Positions 1-8,864 of a stretch of DNA of 64,000 bases are shown here, in pieces. The stretch's first letter is position 1. Each line of letters starts with the position of its first letter. This stretch comes from Leishmania infantum JPCM5. Its lineage: Eukaryota; Euglenozoa; Kinetoplastea; Trypanosomatida; Trypanosomatidae. The stretch covers positions 253,001 through 317,000 of the forward strand of contig NC_009413.2 of assembly GCF_000002875.2 (NCBI RefSeq), written 5' to 3'. A program made the position numbers and the translations under genes. Below the pieces are notes generated by a model. That model made no database searches, was not told the origin of the DNA, and saw only the letters and a program-made list of their open reading frames with translations.

Positions 1-389
1 GGAGCAACGACCAGGTGGCATCACACGTTCGCTGGCCTTGCACAAGCGCGCACGCGTGCGCGCAGCACCGCCTTTATCACCACCATCACCACCGCGACGG
101 AGGTGGGTGTGCAGGGGAACAAGGAGGAGAGAGGATGCATGTCTGCCACACACATACACACAGGCGGGCACAGACAGAATGATATGGGTCACCGCGTGTA
201 GCTGCGGCAATACCGGGACACGGCGCCACGCGGCCCCATGCAGCCCCACGCTCACTGTGTACTTTGTGGGGAAAGTCTGTTCCTTGGCATTGCAGTTATG
301 CCATAGATTACTCGCTGCAGTAGTGGATTAGTTACCGCTGCCTTCGCGGTGGTACGGGGCAGAAGGGGGCAGAGGCGCTGTTGCAGCAC
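1..389. other. Intergenic, 3' side of the RRM protein gene
   Basis: This stretch lies downstream of the TGA of the RRM protein on the minus strand, so it should hold its 3' UTR and part of the next spacer. It contains short CA/GT-rich runs and no convincing ORF on either strand. Nothing else is visible. Confidence 0.6.
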
Positions 390-2714
390 TCACCGCTTCT
401 TCGCCTTCTTATGGTTGCCCTTGCCAAATCGCCCCTTGTCAGCAGCGATCTTTCTCACCGTCCTCTTGCACGAGGCGTGAGACGAGACGCCGGCACCTGC
501 AACCGCGACGGTATCCGCATCGAAGAAGTGCTCCTCGTCGTCATCGTCGTCGCTGTCATTGGCAGCCACCGCGGCTGTGAGTGGCTTGCCCCTTGATTCC
601 GGAGCCTCGGTGCGCTGGCGCTTCGCTGCCGCTGCCGGCTCACGTGCCGGCGCCTTGGCATCCACACGCTCGCGCTTGCCGTTCTTCTGGCTCGAGGCGT
701 TCTTGGCGCGTCCCGTGAGCGCGTCCTCGATGTCGCTGCTGTCATCATCATCGTCGACGTTCGGGTCGGCGCCCATCTCGGCCGCGACCGAAGTGCCCTT
801 AAAGTACTTCCTCTTGTCCTTCACGCCGTAGCGTTCCATGTAAGCATCCTCGTCATAGTCCTCCTCAGCCTCCTCCGGAGGCAACTCAGCCACAAGAGGC
901 GCACTTGCCGTCTCGCCGCGATCCACGCGAAGGACGCAGCCGCGCAGACGAGAGCCGTGATAGCGCTCCTGCGCATATGCAGCGTAGGCTGGCAGCGCAA
1001 ACTCGATGTGGGCAATACCAGTGGATAGGTGCGTCTCGGGGTGCACAAGGATCTCGCACTTGCGGATTGCCCCGCACGGTGCGAAGTGCTGCCGCAGCGT
1101 CGCCTCCGTCACATCCTCGCCGACGTTCCCCACATAGATATCTTTGGGGCCGTCGTCGAGGAGGTTGTACTTCTCCGTCCGCCCCGTGACGTTACTGCCG
1201 GTGCCGGTGGCAGAAGCTGACACGTTTTCGGCGCGTGAGCAACGACGGGCCGCGGCAGAGGCCACCTTGGACGGCTCTAAGCCGAGCGGCATGACGGTGA
1301 GCTCCTCCTCGTCATCAGCCTCTGCAGCCGCAGACCCGCTGGCCGCGGGCGAGGCAACCGCGGTGCTTTTCCCAGCAAGGCCGCCAGCCGCGCGTGGCGT
1401 CCTGGTGGCACCGTGTGAGTAGGGCAGCGAACCGGGCGCCGCTGCCTTCGTGGCGCTGATACGCCGCCCAAGAAGGTGAAAGCCGTCGAGGAAGGTAATG
1501 GCCGGCGTCACCTCTGCCTCCGTCGCGAAGGTCAGGAAGGCTTTACGGTTCTGCGAGGTCATTTTAATCGCCTCCAGCTTCTTCTCCAGCTGCGGGGCAA
1601 CGTCGCGCAGTACCTCGCGGATAATCTCTGGCTGTGTCACCTTGGCCAAGTCTGTGAGCAGCACCTGTCGCGTGAAGCTGTCCTTTCCCAGGTCCTTCAT
1701 CCCGCCAATGTCCTTCGTCCTTTCCAAATCCTTCGGCTTCGGCTCCTCGACGCGGAGGGTGCGGCCGAGGAACTTGCGACCATTCAGCACCCGCACGGCG
1801 GTGGAGACGCTGTTGGGGGACTGAAGCACGAGGAAGCCAAATCCCTGCCCAGGCTTCTTAATGAGACGCAGTGGCTTGCCAACCTTCCACGCCGACGCGA
1901 ACTGTAGCACCTCCTCCTCCAGCGTGGGCTTCCCAGGCTCGGCGGCGTACGTGTACGGCAGGCCATCGACGAAGACCTTAGTGTTGAGCTTCTTTGGAAG
2001 CTCCGTGCCGTTGGCAGTTACGGTGGTGATGACGCGTGTGCGGGGGCCACTCTTAGCTGTGTTCGAATCGAAGCCCGCCTCCTCGTTGCTATCGTGCTCT
2101 TCCTCGCCATGGTGAGAGGCACTGCTGTCATGCCCACCGCGGTGAGGGGAATACGGGGAGCCGCCGCGCCCGCGGCCGCGGCCGCGAGACGAGAAGGCAC
2201 AGGCGGACGACGCAGAGACGCCACCGCCGAAGCCGCCGCGATCGCGACGAAGCCCGCCTTCGCCGCCGCGTCCTCGAGCACCGCCACTCTCGTTAAATCG
2301 TCCGTGGCCGACACGATCCACTCCGCGGCCGCGGCCGCGCTGCTGTTTCTGCGACCCAGGTGGGATGAAGCCGCCGCTCTCACCCTCGCTCGCTGCCGCC
2401 GGTCCGCGACGCGCGCTCACCGCAACCGGTGGGGCGTCGTCGCCGCCGTCGTCGTGCGTGCTGCGTCTGCCTTGCTGCTCTTGCCGCTTCTGTGCCCGCT
2501 GGAGCGAAGCAAGACGGGCAGACGGGGTCGTCGGTTCAGCGGGCTCACCGCCGCGAGATACAACTGGGAAGGCGGGCACTACAGAGCGCTTCACTCGCGC
2601 AGGGGCGGATTTGTGAGCTGTCGCTGCAGCGCCGCCGCGCCCATGGTTGCTGCCACCAGCATGGCGGCCGCCACCGCGGCTTTGAAAGCTGCCCCGGCCT
2701 CTTCCAGGCAGCAT
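390..2714 (-). CDS. RNA-binding protein with three RRMs and an RGG-rich N-terminus, possibly nucleolar
   Basis: The protein has 774 residues from an ATG at 2714. Residues 1-200 are rich in Gly and Arg with many RG/RGG steps, typical of RNA-contacting, arginine-methylated tails. Three RRM folds follow at about 245-325 (KVFVDGLPY as RNP2-like, GFGFLVL as RNP1-like), 348-424 (divergent) and 523-600 (DIYVGNV as RNP2, GIAHIEF as RNP1). The C-terminal part alternates acidic runs (DDDDDSSD, DSDDDDDEEHFFD) with basic KR clusters and ends in KKAKKR. That layout is common in nucleolar ribosome-assembly factors such as the Nop12/Nop13 or nucleolin type. The RRM assignment is seen directly; nucleolar location and a role in rRNA processing are inferences. 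A pyrimidine tract and AG lie about 30 nt upstream of the ATG. Confidence 0.88.
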   Translation of the reverse strand: MLPGRGRGSFQSRGGGRHAGGSNHGRGGAAATAHKSAPARVKRSVVPAFPVVSRGGEPAEPTTPSARLASLQRAQKRQEQQGRRSTHDDGGDDAPPVAVSARRGPAAASEGESGGFIPPGSQKQQRGRGRGVDRVGHGRFNESGGARGRGGEGGLRRDRGGFGGGVSASSACAFSSRGRGRGRGGSPYSPHRGGHDSSASHHGEEEHDSNEEAGFDSNTAKSGPRTRVITTVTANGTELPKKLNTKVFVDGLPYTYAAEPGKPTLEEEVLQFASAWKVGKPLRLIKKPGQGFGFLVLQSPNSVSTAVRVLNGRKFLGRTLRVEEPKPKDLERTKDIGGMKDLGKDSFTRQVLLTDLAKVTQPEIIREVLRDVAPQLEKKLEAIKMTSQNRKAFLTFATEAEVTPAITFLDGFHLLGRRISATKAAAPGSLPYSHGATRTPRAAGGLAGKSTAVASPAASGSAAAEADDEEELTVMPLGLEPSKVASAAARRCSRAENVSASATGTGSNVTGRTEKYNLLDDGPKDIYVGNVGEDVTEATLRQHFAPCGAIRKCEILVHPETHLSTGIAHIEFALPAYAAYAQERYHGSRLRGCVLRVDRGETASAPLVAELPPEEAEEDYDEDAYMERYGVKDKRKYFKGTSVAAEMGADPNVDDDDDSSDIEDALTGRAKNASSQKNGKRERVDAKAPAREPAAAAKRQRTEAPESRGKPLTAAVAANDSDDDDDEEHFFDADTVAVAGAGVSSHASCKRTVRKIAADKGRFGKGNHKKAKKR

Positions 2715-3379
2715 GTTCGGTTTGGCGTCTGCTGATGAGCTGAGTTCTTTGGTATGCGACAGTGCAGAGAGGAGTAAGAGAGAGTGAAAGGCTGACGGGT
2801 GGGAGGATGGCCTGCGAAACTACCCGAGTGCAGGCAACGGAATAAACAGCAGAGGCGCATTCTGGACGAGGTGGCGGGACGCGCTTCACCGGGGGGGGGG
2901 TGCCGGAGAGCACCGCACTCACCGCGTTACAGCGGCCGGAATATCGTCGCGAGTGCATCGCCGTTGGCGCCACCACTTTTCGCTCTCTCCGCGGGGCTGT
3001 CCCACCAACGAAGAGAACGCGTCCGCCCCAGATACGCACACAGACGTGGCTGCATGTCGGCTTCGACGCAGGCGCGCCTGCTGTTGGGCGAAGCATGCGA
3101 ATGGACTGCTTGAGGTCCTCTTTTCGATGTTGTTTTTCGCTCTGTTGGGACCGCGCACAGAAAGGAGGAGAAGAGGTGTCCCTGCGGCCGCTTCTGTGGA
3201 TGACGAATCGGAGAGAGGCTTCAACACGAGAGTGACGGAGCGGAGAGCAGCGCGCACACGCGAACGCATGCGCCAACAGTGCGACAGAGAGAGAGAGAAA
3301 GAGAGAAGCGAGAGCTCTCTTGTTTCAAGATCTTTGGTAGCCCATGCGTCTTTCGGGCAGCCACTCAAGCACTCTCCGC
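2715..3379. other. Intergenic spacer with a candidate trans-splice acceptor
   Basis: On the minus strand a pyrimidine-rich tract at about 2768-2790 is followed by the first AG at 2747-2748, which would leave a leader of about 32 nt for the RRM gene. The rest holds a G10 run near 2890 and a GA-rich stretch at about 3285-3313. No gene is supported. Confidence 0.45.
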
Positions 3380-4216
3380 CTACCAGTAGCCGGCCTCATG
3401 CCAGGCACGGAAATTGGAGATGTCGACGTGTAGTGGGCTCGTGGTCTCCTGATGTGCCCACGGCTCGTCAGCTATCGTGTCGAGCATCAGTTTTGTGACC
3501 CGCTCCACCGCCAGGCGGCCGCCGCGTCTCTCGTACACGGTCAACTGCGGTGCCGCGTCAAAGGCCTCGCACAGTCGCTCAGCCAAGCGCCAAACCATCG
3601 CGTATGCGATGTAGTTCTTCTGCATCTGTGTCTGCAAGAAGGGCCTGCTAATCGCTTTCACAGCCTCGTCGTCGTGCGCCACGCCGCTCGCCTCTGCGTA
3701 GAACTTCTCCCACGCACTCTTAAACTCAGCCGTGCACGGCGTCTTCAGCGACGGAAAGTCCTTCACCACGCGGGTCCACCAGTACTCTTCCAGCAAGCCC
3801 TCTTCCGACATGTTCTTCAGCAACACCATCACATCCTTGCCGATGTGAGGCGGCAGCGGCTCCACCTTGTGTCTTGTAGAGCCGCGCAGTGACTGGTAGT
3901 GCTCCTTCTCTAGTGGGCTGAAGCCCTCCACCCGGAAGATGTTGGAGGTGTCGTAGGCGATGCAGGACTGGTTACCGGTGAGACTCGCGGCTGCGCTGGT
4001 GGCCTTGTTGACCGGGTAACGCATGTTGTCGACGCGCGGGATCATGTCACCCTGCGCATACGGCTGCGTGCGACCCGTCACACCCGAGCCCCAGTACTCG
4101 ATGAAGCGCTGCTGCACCGTCAGACAGCCAAAGCCGTAGAGGCCCGTGCAGACCCCACTGCAGCAGCTGCCGCCGCGGGTGCGCAGAGTGCTAGAGGCAC
4201 TCGCTCGAAGCAACAT
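3380..4216 (-). CDS. Conserved-looking hypothetical protein, putative mitochondrial
   Basis: The protein has 278 residues from an ATG at 4216. Residues 1-20 are rich in Ser, Arg and small residues with no acidic residue, as in trypanosomatid mitochondrial targeting peptides. The rest is globular, without repeats or low complexity, and is rich in aromatic residues (YWWTRVV, FRAWHEAGYW at the C-terminus). That is unlike a chance ORF in this GC-rich DNA. I do not recognise a family. A mitochondrial ribosomal protein or a respiratory-complex accessory subunit would fit the size and presequence, but this is a guess. A strong pyrimidine tract ends in AG only one base before the ATG; a second tract with AG at 4315-4316 would give a leader of about 98 nt. 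Confidence 0.8.
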   Translation of the reverse strand: MLLRASASSTLRTRGGSCCSGVCTGLYGFGCLTVQQRFIEYWGSGVTGRTQPYAQGDMIPRVDNMRYPVNKATSAAASLTGNQSCIAYDTSNIFRVEGFSPLEKEHYQSLRGSTRHKVEPLPPHIGKDVMVLLKNMSEEGLLEEYWWTRVVKDFPSLKTPCTAEFKSAWEKFYAEASGVAHDDEAVKAISRPFLQTQMQKNYIAYAMVWRLAERLCEAFDAAPQLTVYERRGGRLAVERVTKLMLDTIADEPWAHQETTSPLHVDISNFRAWHEAGYW

Positions 4217-4275
4217 GCTGGGAGAAAGAAAGGTGGCGAGAGGTTCACACGCAGGGAGAGGATGTGTCTATACTC

Positions 4276-4297
4276 TGTGTGTGTGTGTGTGTGTGTG
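4276..4297. repeat. (TG)11 microsatellite
   Basis: A perfect dinucleotide run in the spacer, between the two candidate acceptors of the downstream gene. It reads CA on the transcribed sense. Confidence 0.95.
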
Positions 4298-4314
4298 GCT
4301 CGGCGCACCGGTGG

Positions 4315-4316
4315 CT
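4315..4316 (-). promoter_or_regulatory. Candidate trans-splice acceptor AG, upstream option for the gene at 3380-4216
   Basis: On the minus strand a C/T-rich tract (about 4317-4331) is followed directly by AG. This is the usual kinetoplastid spliced-leader acceptor layout. It competes with a second AG at 4218-4219, which follows another good tract. Confidence 0.35.
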
Positions 4317-4389
4317 GGAGGAGAGGAGGGGCGGTGCGTGAGCCGATAAGGCGCCCTGTATTTCTCACGCACACACACGTGCAGGCGAT

Positions 4390-4402
4390 GGGGGGGGGGG
4401 GG
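4390..4402. repeat. G13 homopolymer
   Basis: A run of 13 G on the plus strand, which is C13 in the transcript, inside the spacer. Length is likely to vary between strains and to be sequenced poorly. Confidence 0.9.
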
Positions 4403-5712
4403 TTGCTACTATTACTACGGCTACTATGGACTACAGCCACTGCTGCGGCTAGTTGTGTGGATGGGGTTTCCAATGTATACGAATACGAAGGGGCAGAGAC
4501 GAAAGAAGAGGGCGTTAGGCAGACCGAGCGCGTACGAGTGCGCGATGGTGACCGATGCCGATGCGTTGGGAGCCGAGACAGTAAGCAGAAAGGTGATGGC
4601 TCCAGTACCTGATCCGTCTCGCTCCGTGCTGTGCTAATTAGAGATGTGCGCTTGCTTTAGAATCTGCAGCGGTCACCGTTGGTGAGCAGCAGTAACATTG
4701 GTGAGTTGAAGCGTGGGAGGTGGCACAAAGGGTAGAGCCATGACAGCGGAGAGAAAGTCGATCACCGACCTCTGCAAGAGGAGAGGCGCATGCTCGCGCG
4801 CGCACACGCCAGTGTGCGAGGGGCATACCTGCAGCGAGGCAAGGAAAACACGCTCTCTAGCGAAACGCGTGAGAGCACGCCTCTTGTGCGTGCTTCGCTT
4901 GCGATGCGTAGCACAACGGATATGCGCGCTGTCCCGACATCCACTCTCGTCGTGCCCCCTCTCTTCCTCGTCTTCGCCACCAGATGGGATTCAAGAACTG
5001 GCACATCGAAGGGTCCGTCGAGTGCTCCTCCTGTGTCTGAAGCGGGTGTGAGCATTTAGTGAGTAACGATGCGCAGAGAAGGCCGTCGGGTCTCCGCGGC
5101 TGCGTGTGTCAGCCACCTCTCCCTCACACTCACCGACAGCGGAGCAGTGCGGCAGGGCAAGCACAGAAGAAGGCCACAACGGCCGGCGGCGCGACCAGCA
5201 CGGCTCACCACGAAGCGGAAAGGGGGAAGCAAAGTGCGTTGCGGAGCAGATCTGCTGTACATATCAGCGCAGACTTACCACGAGTAACACACTCACGCGC
5301 ACAGCGCGGCCCTCTTTCGTCGGCTGTGCGCGTGTCGATCTGCGTCGGTGCAGAAAAGGCACAGGTGAGCAACTTGTGATCGAAGAGGGGACCGAAAAGA
5401 GAGATCGTCAACGGAGGAGAGCGTGCCGAGTCCGTCGGAGGTACGAAGCCCTCCTTCCCAACACACATACAGGCACAGACAGAGACAGACAGGCCGCACC
5501 CCTACGCCCCCGAAAACCGCATCTGCTTTCTCCGCTGCTTCATCGTCATCGGAAACACGAAGACTCGAATACATATCAAGACTTTACAAAGAGAACGCAA
5601 GCGAGAGAAGAACGGCGAGAACAGCCGCCAATGGCTTCTTTTCAAGAGGCGACTCGCCCCCCCCCCGCGCCGCCTCTCACTCCCTCAACCCTATTCCTTC
5701 GCTCGCGTCGCC

Positions 5713-7851
5713 CTAGTGCTTGCGGCTTCCCACACACTGCGAAGCAGCGGAGGCGGCGGCGCCGGCGTCGTTCATCCCCTCGACGGCGGCAGCAATGCGA
5801 TTCACTCGCGCCTCCACCTCAGCGATTTTGAAGGTGGCGTCTGTCGGCAGCACAACGGAGGCGGCAGCGCCAGTGGAGAGAACGGGAGCGGCAGCCGTCG
5901 ACGGGATCGACTCACCTGGGCCGTTCTTCTTTAGCTTGTTGCTGCTGGCGCGTGCAGGCAGAGGCGCGGCGGCTACCGCGGGCGGCTCGGACGCGGTGAA
6001 AGGCGCGCCGCGCACCACATTGGGGTTGAACTCCATCACATCCTCTAGTCGAAGTCCGTAGGCGCGCTCGACGCGAGCGCACTGCTGCGACGTCAGCGCC
6101 GCAGCTCTGCCCTCCGCATCCGCCTGCGCCACGGCCTCTTGCAGCACACACCGTTCGCTAAGTTCCTGCGCAGCGATGGCCAGTAGCGGCTCTTGCCAGT
6201 CCGTTAAGAATTGCAGTGTACGCTCGGCCTTGCAGGCCTCGTAGAGGCGCCGCTGCGCATCCACCACGGCTTGCAGCGCCTCTGAGTGGAAGACCGAGAG
6301 CGGTGGCAAGTAAATGGAGGAAACGTTTTCTATAGCGACACAGATTTCGCGGTGGACAACAGGGCGGTACAGCCCGTCTGCCGCTGCTGCCGCTGTCGCC
6401 GAGGTCGGCTGTGCCGGCAGCTGCTCTTCCGTCACCGGTGCCAGTAGTACGCCCCACAGCCACTTGTGCGTAGCAACTGAGCGGGTGATGTACTCGGCAA
6501 TGGCCGCTGCCTCCGGCACCGTGAAGACCGCGCGCAGCGTCACATCCTTCTCCACCTCCACCTCCACATTCTGCATCACTGTCTGCGAGATGAGGGGGAT
6601 GTTCTGCTTCGCTGCCTCAAGGGCTGCTAGCGCCTTCTGCGAGGTAGTCTTCTGCTGCTTCTCAGTGATCTCGTCGAGTTGCGCAGGATCTGGCACCTTG
6701 ATGGTGACAGGCTGATAGCGGCATACCGTGTCGATCGTGCGTGTCACCGTCAGGCAGGTTTGCGTGCACAAGACCTGCTGAAGAGCGTCCGACACTCGCT
6801 GCTCCAACGGCACGTGACCAGCGGCGTCCGTCGATTCTACCAGATGCCCGTCCACCATGTCGAGAACGAAGAGGCTGTCGAGCAGCACACACTGTGTCTG
6901 CTCCACCGTGAAGCCTTGATAGTGCGCGAAGACGAGTACGTCCTCCACCCATTCTAAAATGATGCTATTTCGGAGATCCGTGTCGGGCATGTGCATGAAC
7001 ATGTGCGCGCTCTTCTTCTCTATGGTTGTCGTGGCTGCCGAAGCACCGCCCGGCTCGGTCACACGCTGGTTCCTGAGGAGGTTCGGGTAGCTGGACCGCG
7101 AGAGCAGTGCGTCTGCAAGCTGAGTTGGTAGATCGCACGCTCCGCTGCCGCTCTTGGTCGACCCGTCTTCGTCGCAGCCCGCACCATCCCCGTCGTCGCC
7201 CTTCAACTGCAACGTGACGGGTGCGGGCCAACCGAGCGCGCGGCACAGGCCGATGCGAAGAAGGAGTATCGCAGACGCGTCGCAGCAAGGCGCGCGCGCA
7301 GCAGCGGCACCGAGAAACGGTGCCACGGCCGCCTCGTTGTCTTTCGCGGACGGCCCGGCCAACGAGGCGGCGGGGGCCGAGGAGACCCCATTGTTCTCCT
7401 TTACGCTCAAACGACGCAAAGCCCTTGCCGAGGAGGCCCTGCTGCTTGTCCGACTCGCCCCGGACGTACTTCGATGCAACGCCACCTCAACGGGATGGTC
7501 GGCAGCGCTGACACCCTCTCGCTCGGCGCCCGTCACATCCAGCGTAGCAGATGGATTTCGTCTCCGTCGCCCACGCTTTTCTGTCTGCGGCAGTTCTTGC
7601 AAGAGGATTGCTGTGAGGCGCTCCGTCGCCTCACGCTCCTTCTCCAGTCGGCACCGCACGACACACTCGGCGAGGCCATCACCGTACAGGCTTGTCGCCG
7701 CGGTTGAGGATACCACAGACTTGAGCATGGGGCCATACGCAGAGGCGGTGCACTGCCGCAGAGCCGAGACGTAGGCAAGGGAATAAAAAGAGGCATCTGC
7801 TGGAGAGGCCCCCGTGATGAGGGCAAATGCAGTCGCGAGCGAGGATGTCAT
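5713..7851 (-). CDS. Hypothetical protein, 712 residues
   Basis: The frame stays open upstream to 8157, but that extension is leader-like (Ser/Pro/Leu/Cys-rich). I place the start at the ATG at 7851, giving MTSSLATAFALITG and 712 residues. The N-terminal 90 residues and the central part (about 270-580) look globular. They are separated by polar low-complexity linkers (RRGRRRR, SGASRTSSRASSARA). The C-terminal 80 residues are Ala/Ser/Pro-rich. A short helical stretch rich in Lys, Gln and Ala (TEKQQKTTSQKALAALEAAKQ) may form a coiled coil. No signal peptide, membrane segment or known motif is evident, and I do not recognise the family. The length and sustained composition support a real gene. 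Confidence 0.8.
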   Translation of the reverse strand: MTSSLATAFALITGASPADASFYSLAYVSALRQCTASAYGPMLKSVVSSTAATSLYGDGLAECVVRCRLEKEREATERLTAILLQELPQTEKRGRRRRNPSATLDVTGAEREGVSAADHPVEVALHRSTSGASRTSSRASSARALRRLSVKENNGVSSAPAASLAGPSAKDNEAAVAPFLGAAAARAPCCDASAILLLRIGLCRALGWPAPVTLQLKGDDGDGAGCDEDGSTKSGSGACDLPTQLADALLSRSSYPNLLRNQRVTEPGGASAATTTIEKKSAHMFMHMPDTDLRNSIILEWVEDVLVFAHYQGFTVEQTQCVLLDSLFVLDMVDGHLVESTDAAGHVPLEQRVSDALQQVLCTQTCLTVTRTIDTVCRYQPVTIKVPDPAQLDEITEKQQKTTSQKALAALEAAKQNIPLISQTVMQNVEVEVEKDVTLRAVFTVPEAAAIAEYITRSVATHKWLWGVLLAPVTEEQLPAQPTSATAAAAADGLYRPVVHREICVAIENVSSIYLPPLSVFHSEALQAVVDAQRRLYEACKAERTLQFLTDWQEPLLAIAAQELSERCVLQEAVAQADAEGRAAALTSQQCARVERAYGLRLEDVMEFNPNVVRGAPFTASEPPAVAAAPLPARASSNKLKKNGPGESIPSTAAAPVLSTGAAASVVLPTDATFKIAEVEARVNRIAAAVEGMNDAGAAASAASQCVGSRKH

Positions 7852-8232
7852 CTTGCGACGACCTTTGACGTGATGAGGAGACCGGGGGTAAGGCGGTGCG
7901 GAAACAACCGAAGAAAACGTCGACGGCTGCGGACGTCCCCGTGAGCCTCGTGTGCCACTGAGGAAGCAGCAAGGCGAATGCGGCGAGTACGTCGCACGCA
8001 CGCCGCACAAAGACACAGGGGCGGGCAGGGGAGGGGTGGAGAAAGTGCGGAGATGCGCGCGCGCAGGGAGAGGACAGAAGATGAGAGGAGAGCAGGAAGC
8101 AAGCATGTACGAAGAGGTGCTGCACAGGGAGAGAAAAATACTGAAAAGAGGTTCCATCAGCGCAGCCGCGTGATCCGGGAGTGTGTCTGTGCATCTGGGG
8201 CCCTTTCCACACCATGGCGTGTGGAAGGGCGT

Positions 8233-8248
8233 GGGGGGGGGGGGGGGG
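8233..8248. repeat. G16 homopolymer
   Basis: Sixteen consecutive G on the plus strand, which is a C16 tract in the transcript. It could act as part of a polypyrimidine tract for trans-splicing or simply be unstable sequence. Confidence 0.9.
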
Positions 8249-8530
8249 CGAAGGGGGCTGAAGAGCGCGAGCGCGTGTCAGCGTGCCGTAGAGATGTTGG
8301 TACTGTCTTCCCCGATGCATCTCAGTGGAGACAGCCGAGCACTGCGCAAGTAGCCACCCATACACGCACAGGAATGGATGCATGAGCCTCTGCATCCCAC
8401 TTTTTGGTTGTCGCTTCGATGCGCACGAGAGAGAGCGCGGGCGCACATTCCGGGTGATGCGGGTCCGACACACTTGCCCGCACTTCTGCGATGTGTTCGC
8501 TGGTGGGGACGAGTAAAAGGAGTGAAGGGA

Positions 8531-8550
8531 GGTGAGGTGAGGTGAGGTGA
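8531..8550. repeat. (GGTGA)4 short tandem repeat
   Basis: Four perfect 5-bp units followed by one variant unit (GATGA), in the spacer downstream of BBS7. Confidence 0.9.
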
Positions 8551-8864
8551 GATGAGGGCGACGACAAGAGGCACACGCACACAGACAGACAGAGAGCAGG
8601 CAAGGAACAGATGCGCGGGCAGAACAACACGGGAATCAGAGAAAGGAAGAGAGATGTATGATCACACGCGGATGCACGCCTACCCACACGCGAAGCGTGC
8701 AGGGCCCTGCGGCGTCACTGCGCTCACCTTCACCGACTCTTACTCCAGCCATCCAATTAGAGAGCGGAGGGTAGGGGTTGGGGATCGCGTCCACTCGTTG
8801 GTGGCGGGCGTAGAAAGGCAAGCACGCTGGGTGCAGATCCCCTGCAGTGATGTCCAGAGAGCTC

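Larger units (their letters stand above)
4217..5712. other. Intergenic spacer
   Basis: This 1.5-kb spacer holds the leader of the gene to its left and the 3' UTR of the 712-residue gene to its right. It contains a (TG)11 run, a G13 run and a C-rich patch near 5660. ORFs on both strands are Arg/Ser/Thr-rich and look like non-coding translation. I see no further gene. Confidence 0.6.
7852..8864. other. Intergenic spacer with G16 and pentamer repeats
   Basis: This 1-kb region holds the 5' leader of the 712-residue gene and the 3' UTR of BBS7. A G16 run and four GGTGA units stand out. ORFs here are shadows or low complexity. Confidence 0.6.

Noticed and set aside
2094..2735. A 213-codon plus-strand ORF opposite the RGG region of the RRM gene
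   Set aside because: It is the antisense shadow of a GC-rich RGG-coding region and runs against the transcription unit.
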